NCBI GenBank assembly: GCA_018066825.1
Contig: JAGPVU010000193.1
Location: forward strand, 1 to 16,900
Reading direction: 5' to 3'
Origin: Cycloclasticus sp.
GTDB lineage: Bacteria; Pseudomonadota; Gammaproteobacteria; Methylococcales; Cycloclasticaceae
DNA length: 16,900 bases
Shown piece after piece: positions 14,692 to 16,900 of the stretch; positions within the stretch are counted from its first letter, which is position 1, and every line of letters starts with the position of its first letter. A program made the position numbers and the translations under genes. The notes beneath the pieces were generated by a model. It saw nothing but the letters and a program-made list of their open reading frames with translations. It made no database searches and had not been told where the DNA came from.

Positions 14692-15870
14692 ATGTCACAC
14701 GTACCTCAAATTAGAATACCCGCCACCTACATGCGCGGCGGTACTAGCAAAGGTGTATTCTTTAACCTACAAGACTTGCCTGAGTCAGCACAAGTAGCCG
14801 GTGCCGCACGTGATAATTTATTACTCCGTGTGATTGGCAGCCCAGACCCGTACGGCAAACAAACTGACGGCATGGGTGGCGCTACCTCTAGCACCAGTAA
14901 AACGGTTATCTTATCTAAAAGTAACAAAGCCGATCACGACGTCGATTACCTATTCGGCCAAGTAGCTATTGATAAGGCTTTTGTCGACTGGAGTGGTAAC
15001 TGTGGCAATCTATCTGCTGCAGTGGGTTCTTTCGCTATTAGCAGTGGGCTGGTTGATGCAACACGCATCCCTGAGAATGGCATTGCCACCGTGCGTATCT
15101 GGCAAGCCAACATTGGCAAGACGATTATTGCTCAAGTACCCATAACAAACGGTCAGGTACAAGAAACAGGTCATTTTGAATTAGATGGGGTGACATTTCC
15201 TGCCGCCGAAATCGTCGTCGAATTTATGGATCCTTCCGCTGAAGGCGAGTCTATGTTCCCTACGGGTAATCTGATTGACGACTTGCATGTACCCGGCGTT
15301 GGTACGCTTAAAGCTACCATGATCAGCGCCGGCATTCCGACCATATTCGTTAATGCAGAAGACATTGCTTATATCGGAACCGAGTTACAAGGTGCGATAA
15401 ATAGCGATGAAAAAGCACTGGCGATGTTTGAAACTATACGTGCTTACGGTGCCGTTAAAATGGGTTTAATTGATGATATTTCTCAAGCCGCGGCACGCCA
15501 ACACACACCTAAAATCGCTTTTGTTGCTAAACCAAAAGCTTACATAAGCTCGAGTAACAAGACAATTTCAGCAGACGATATTGACTTGCATGTGCGCGCT
15601 CTATCGATGGGTAAATTACACCACGCGATGATGGGTACGGCTGCTGTTGCAATCGCTGCTGCTGCTGCCGTTCCGGGCACCTTGGTTAATCTCGCTGCTG
15701 GCGGTGGTGAACGTGATGCTGTTATTTTCGGCCACCCATCCGGCACTTTACGTGTAGGAGCGGAAGCTCAACAAACAAATGGCGTGTGGACGGTTGCAAA
15801 AGCAAGTATGAGCCGAAGCGCTCGGGTTCTAATGGAAGGCTGGGTACGCATACCGGGCGATTCTTTTTAA
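14692..15870 (+). CDS. prpF: 2-methylaconitate isomerase PrpF (AcnD accessory protein)
   Basis: A 392-residue protein of the diaminopimelate-epimerase-like PrpF family. It isomerises the 2-methyl-trans-aconitate made by AcnD to 2-methyl-cis-aconitate so aconitase B can hydrate it. M-R-G-G-T-S-K-G-V-F-F is at 14-24, D-G-M-G-G-A-T-S-S-T-S-K at 59-70 and D-W-S-G-N-C-G-N at 99-106. Lys70 and Cys104 line up, with a constant offset of three, with the lysine and cysteine reported as important in Shewanella PrpF (Lys73, Cys107). An AAAGGG ribosome site precedes the ATG. It is the last gene of the cluster and is followed by a hairpin. Confidence 0.96.
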   Translation: MSHVPQIRIPATYMRGGTSKGVFFNLQDLPESAQVAGAARDNLLLRVIGSPDPYGKQTDGMGGATSSTSKTVILSKSNKADHDVDYLFGQVAIDKAFVDWSGNCGNLSAAVGSFAISSGLVDATRIPENGIATVRIWQANIGKTIIAQVPITNGQVQETGHFELDGVTFPAAEIVVEFMDPSAEGESMFPTGNLIDDLHVPGVGTLKATMISAGIPTIFVNAEDIAYIGTELQGAINSDEKALAMFETIRAYGAVKMGLIDDISQAAARQHTPKIAFVAKPKAYISSSNKTISADDIDLHVRALSMGKLHHAMMGTAAVAIAAAAAVPGTLVNLAAGGGERDAVIFGHPSGTLRVGAEAQQTNGVWTVAKASMSRSARVLMEGWVRIPGDSF

Positions 15871-15880
15871 GCTGGAATAA

Positions 15881-15917
15881 TGATTAACATGTGGACTCGT
15901 AATCCACATGTTAATCA
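15881..15917. terminator. 15-bp perfect inverted repeat between prpF and the rhodanese gene
   Basis: A 15-base arm (15881-15895) is perfectly repeated in inverse at 15903-15917 with a 7-base spacer. It begins 10 bases after the prpF stop, between convergent genes. Neither side has a real T run, so it may be a processing/stabilising 3' hairpin or a non-canonical bidirectional terminator rather than a classic intrinsic one. Confidence 0.6.
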
Positions 15918-15945
15918 GCCTATTTAATGGACTTAACAAACGCTA

Positions 15946-16530
15946 TTATTCGTCATCTACCGGTAAATTAATAGGTTTAGCTTCTTGAAGCTGTAGACCC
16001 TTTTCTATCCATCCATCGACACCTTCTCGGAACCATTTTACGCTGGTATAACCCCATTCATTAGCCCGTTTAGCTGCATTCCACGCCATCCAACAGTCGA
16101 CATTACAATATATAATAATTGTTTTAGCTTTATTTTCCTGTGTTAAACGAATTAGTTGTTGTTGGTAATACAATTCTACGATAGGTATTAATGTTTCTTT
16201 CCCTACGTTAGGCAACCAAGTGCTATTCGGTATGTTTTGTCGCGGTAACGTAACTTGCCACGCACCATCAAAATCTAAGGCCTCTTCCCTAAAGATAGCG
16301 CCATACACATCAATCAAAACCGGCTTATCACCCGAAGAAATAAGTTGTTGCACTTCATTAATTAACAGTCTATCAACGTTTTTAGGAGGAACTTCAGTTG
16401 TAGTGGCGTGGTACGGCAACCCTCGGTAGGGTTCATCACTAATATGTGTATTATGGGCATTGGCAACATAGCATGACGAAGTCATTAATAGCATTACTGC
16501 TGGATTTAATAGCCATTTGATACGCTTCAT
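15946..16530 (-). CDS. Periplasmic rhodanese-like protein with CXXXCW motif (PQQ-catabolism-associated type)
   Basis: A 194-residue exported protein. A signal peptide with likely cleavage after A-N-A (residue 25) precedes a rhodanese-like domain: V-L-I-D-V near 71-75, then the active loop Y-C-N-V-D-C-W at 141-147, then W-F-R-E-G-V-D-G-W near 166-174. The motif Cys142-x3-Cys146-Trp147 and the following M-x-W-N-A-A-K-R are those of the family described as PQQ-dependent catabolism-associated CXXXCW proteins, usually found beside quinoprotein alcohol dehydrogenase and ABC transporter genes. No such genes lie in this window. A redox or sulfur-relay role in the periplasm is inferred from the two cysteines. 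AGGTG is ten bases before the ATG. The gene lies directly downstream, on the same strand, of an rRNA operon terminator, and no clear separate promoter was seen. Confidence 0.8.
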   Translation of the reverse strand: MKRIKWLLNPAVMLLMTSSCYVANAHNTHISDEPYRGLPYHATTTEVPPKNVDRLLINEVQQLISSGDKPVLIDVYGAIFREEALDFDGAWQVTLPRQNIPNSTWLPNVGKETLIPIVELYYQQQLIRLTQENKAKTIIIYCNVDCWMAWNAAKRANEWGYTSVKWFREGVDGWIEKGLQLQEAKPINLPVDDE

Positions 16531-16570
16531 AATGGATTACACCTGATTGATTAAATGGTTATTCTAACTT

Positions 16571-16600
16571 AAAAAAAAACCCGCCAAAAGGCGGGTTTTT
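16571..16600 (-). terminator. rRNA operon terminator
   Basis: A stem CCCGCC/GGCGGG (16580-16585 with 16590-16595) with an AAAA loop is extended by A-T pairs. On the minus strand it is followed by nine U residues (complement of 16571-16579). It lies about 10 bases beyond the 3' end of 5S rRNA. Confidence 0.92.
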
Positions 16601-16609
16601 ATTGTAAAA

Positions 16610-16726
16610 GCCTGGCAGTTCCCTACTTTCACATAGCTACTGCTACACTATCATCGGCGCTAAGCGGTTTCACTTCCGAGGTCGGAATGGGATCGGGTGG
16701 TACACGCTCGCTATTGCCACCAGGCA
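16610..16726 (-). rRNA. rrf: 5S ribosomal RNA
   Basis: Read on the minus strand it starts TGCCTGG and ends AACTGCCAGGC, the usual pairing ends of bacterial 5S rRNA. It contains the conserved internal blocks CCGACCTCGGAAGTGAAAC and AGCGCCGATG. The length of about 117 bases is normal; ends are placed by comparison with the E. coli molecule and may be off by one to three bases. No tRNA lies between it and the terminator. Confidence 0.95.
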
Positions 16727-16820
16727 AATCGGCATCAGAGAATATCTCTGCAATAATTTAGAAAGTTGTACATGAATTCATATGAATGTTATTCGTTATA
16801 ACAACCCTTTTGGGTGTTAT
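16727..16820 (-). other. 23S-5S internal transcribed spacer
   Basis: A spacer of about 95 bases with no tRNA. It holds an imperfect hairpin at 16798-16820 (nine pairs, one bulged base, TTTT loop on the plus strand) just after the 23S end, a likely processing or structural element of the precursor rRNA. Confidence 0.8.
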
Positions 16821-16900
16821 ATGGTCAAGCCTCACGGGCAATTAGTACAAGTTAGCTTCACACATTACTGCGCTTCCACACCTTGCCTATCAACCTTGTA
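16821..16900 (-). rRNA. rrl: 23S ribosomal RNA, 3' end (partial)
   Basis: The minus strand reads into the conserved 3' end of 23S rRNA: GTTGATAGGCAAGGTGTG, then GCGCAGTAATGTGTGAAGC, then TACTAATTGCCCGTGAGG and GCTTGACCAT. This matches the terminal helix region of E. coli 23S. The gene runs out of the window at 16900; the 3' end is placed within a few bases. Confidence 0.95.

Noticed and set aside
16727..16820. tRNA gene in the 23S-5S spacer or after 5S
   Set aside because: No cloverleaf, T-loop GTTCGA-type box or CCA end was found on either strand.

Overview
The window looks like chromosomal DNA of a heterotrophic, probably marine, gammaproteobacterium. This is inferred from the 23S-5S rRNA end sequences, the prpE-prpB-prpC-acnD-prpF arrangement, OmpA/TSP3-type outer-membrane lipoproteins, and moderate base composition. 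I cannot assign a genus. Most of the window is core metabolism. I saw no mobile element, CRISPR array, tRNA or obvious horizontally acquired island. No gene-free stretch exceeds about 175 bases.

Layout, left to right. (1) The 3' end of an alpha/beta-hydrolase gene (1-187) overlaps by ATGA a gene for a lipoprotein with a seven-bladed WD40-type propeller (184-1155). (2) Two tandem minus-strand genes encode near-colinear outer-membrane lipoproteins (glycine-rich segment, calcium-binding TSP3 repeats, OmpA peptidoglycan-binding domain). Each has its own matching sigma-70-like promoter and terminator. (3) A minus-strand block holds a putative zinc-ribbon small protein, an AMP-forming acyl-CoA ligase and a large DmdC-type acyl-CoA dehydrogenase, with a terminator hairpin between the last two. 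(4) A plus-strand block holds a metallo-beta-lactamase-fold hydrolase followed by propionyl-CoA synthetase (PrpE), 2-methylisocitrate lyase (PrpB), 2-methylcitrate synthase (PrpC), AcnD and PrpF. (5) A 15-bp perfect hairpin separates prpF from a convergent gene for a periplasmic rhodanese-like protein with a CXXXCW motif. (6) The minus-strand end of an rRNA operon follows: terminator, 5S rRNA, and the 3' end of 23S rRNA running off the window.

How the genes work together. Regions 3 and 4 make a coherent acyl-CoA to propionyl-CoA to pyruvate/succinate module. The ligase and dehydrogenase activate and oxidise a short or medium acyl chain (substrate unknown; both resemble the DMSP-demethylation enzymes DmdB/DmdC in type). 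PrpE activates propionate and PrpC condenses propionyl-CoA with oxaloacetate. AcnD plus PrpF dehydrate 2-methylcitrate and isomerise the product in place of PrpD, and PrpB splits 2-methylisocitrate. No prpR-type regulator and no prpD lie in the window.

The most useful leads are a strong intrinsic terminator inside the prp cluster (between prpC and acnD), a full-ligand MBL-fold gene directly upstream of prpE, the duplicated OmpA-TSP3 genes with duplicated promoters, and the CXXXCW protein sitting immediately downstream of an rrn terminator. I did not find a convincing wholly new system.
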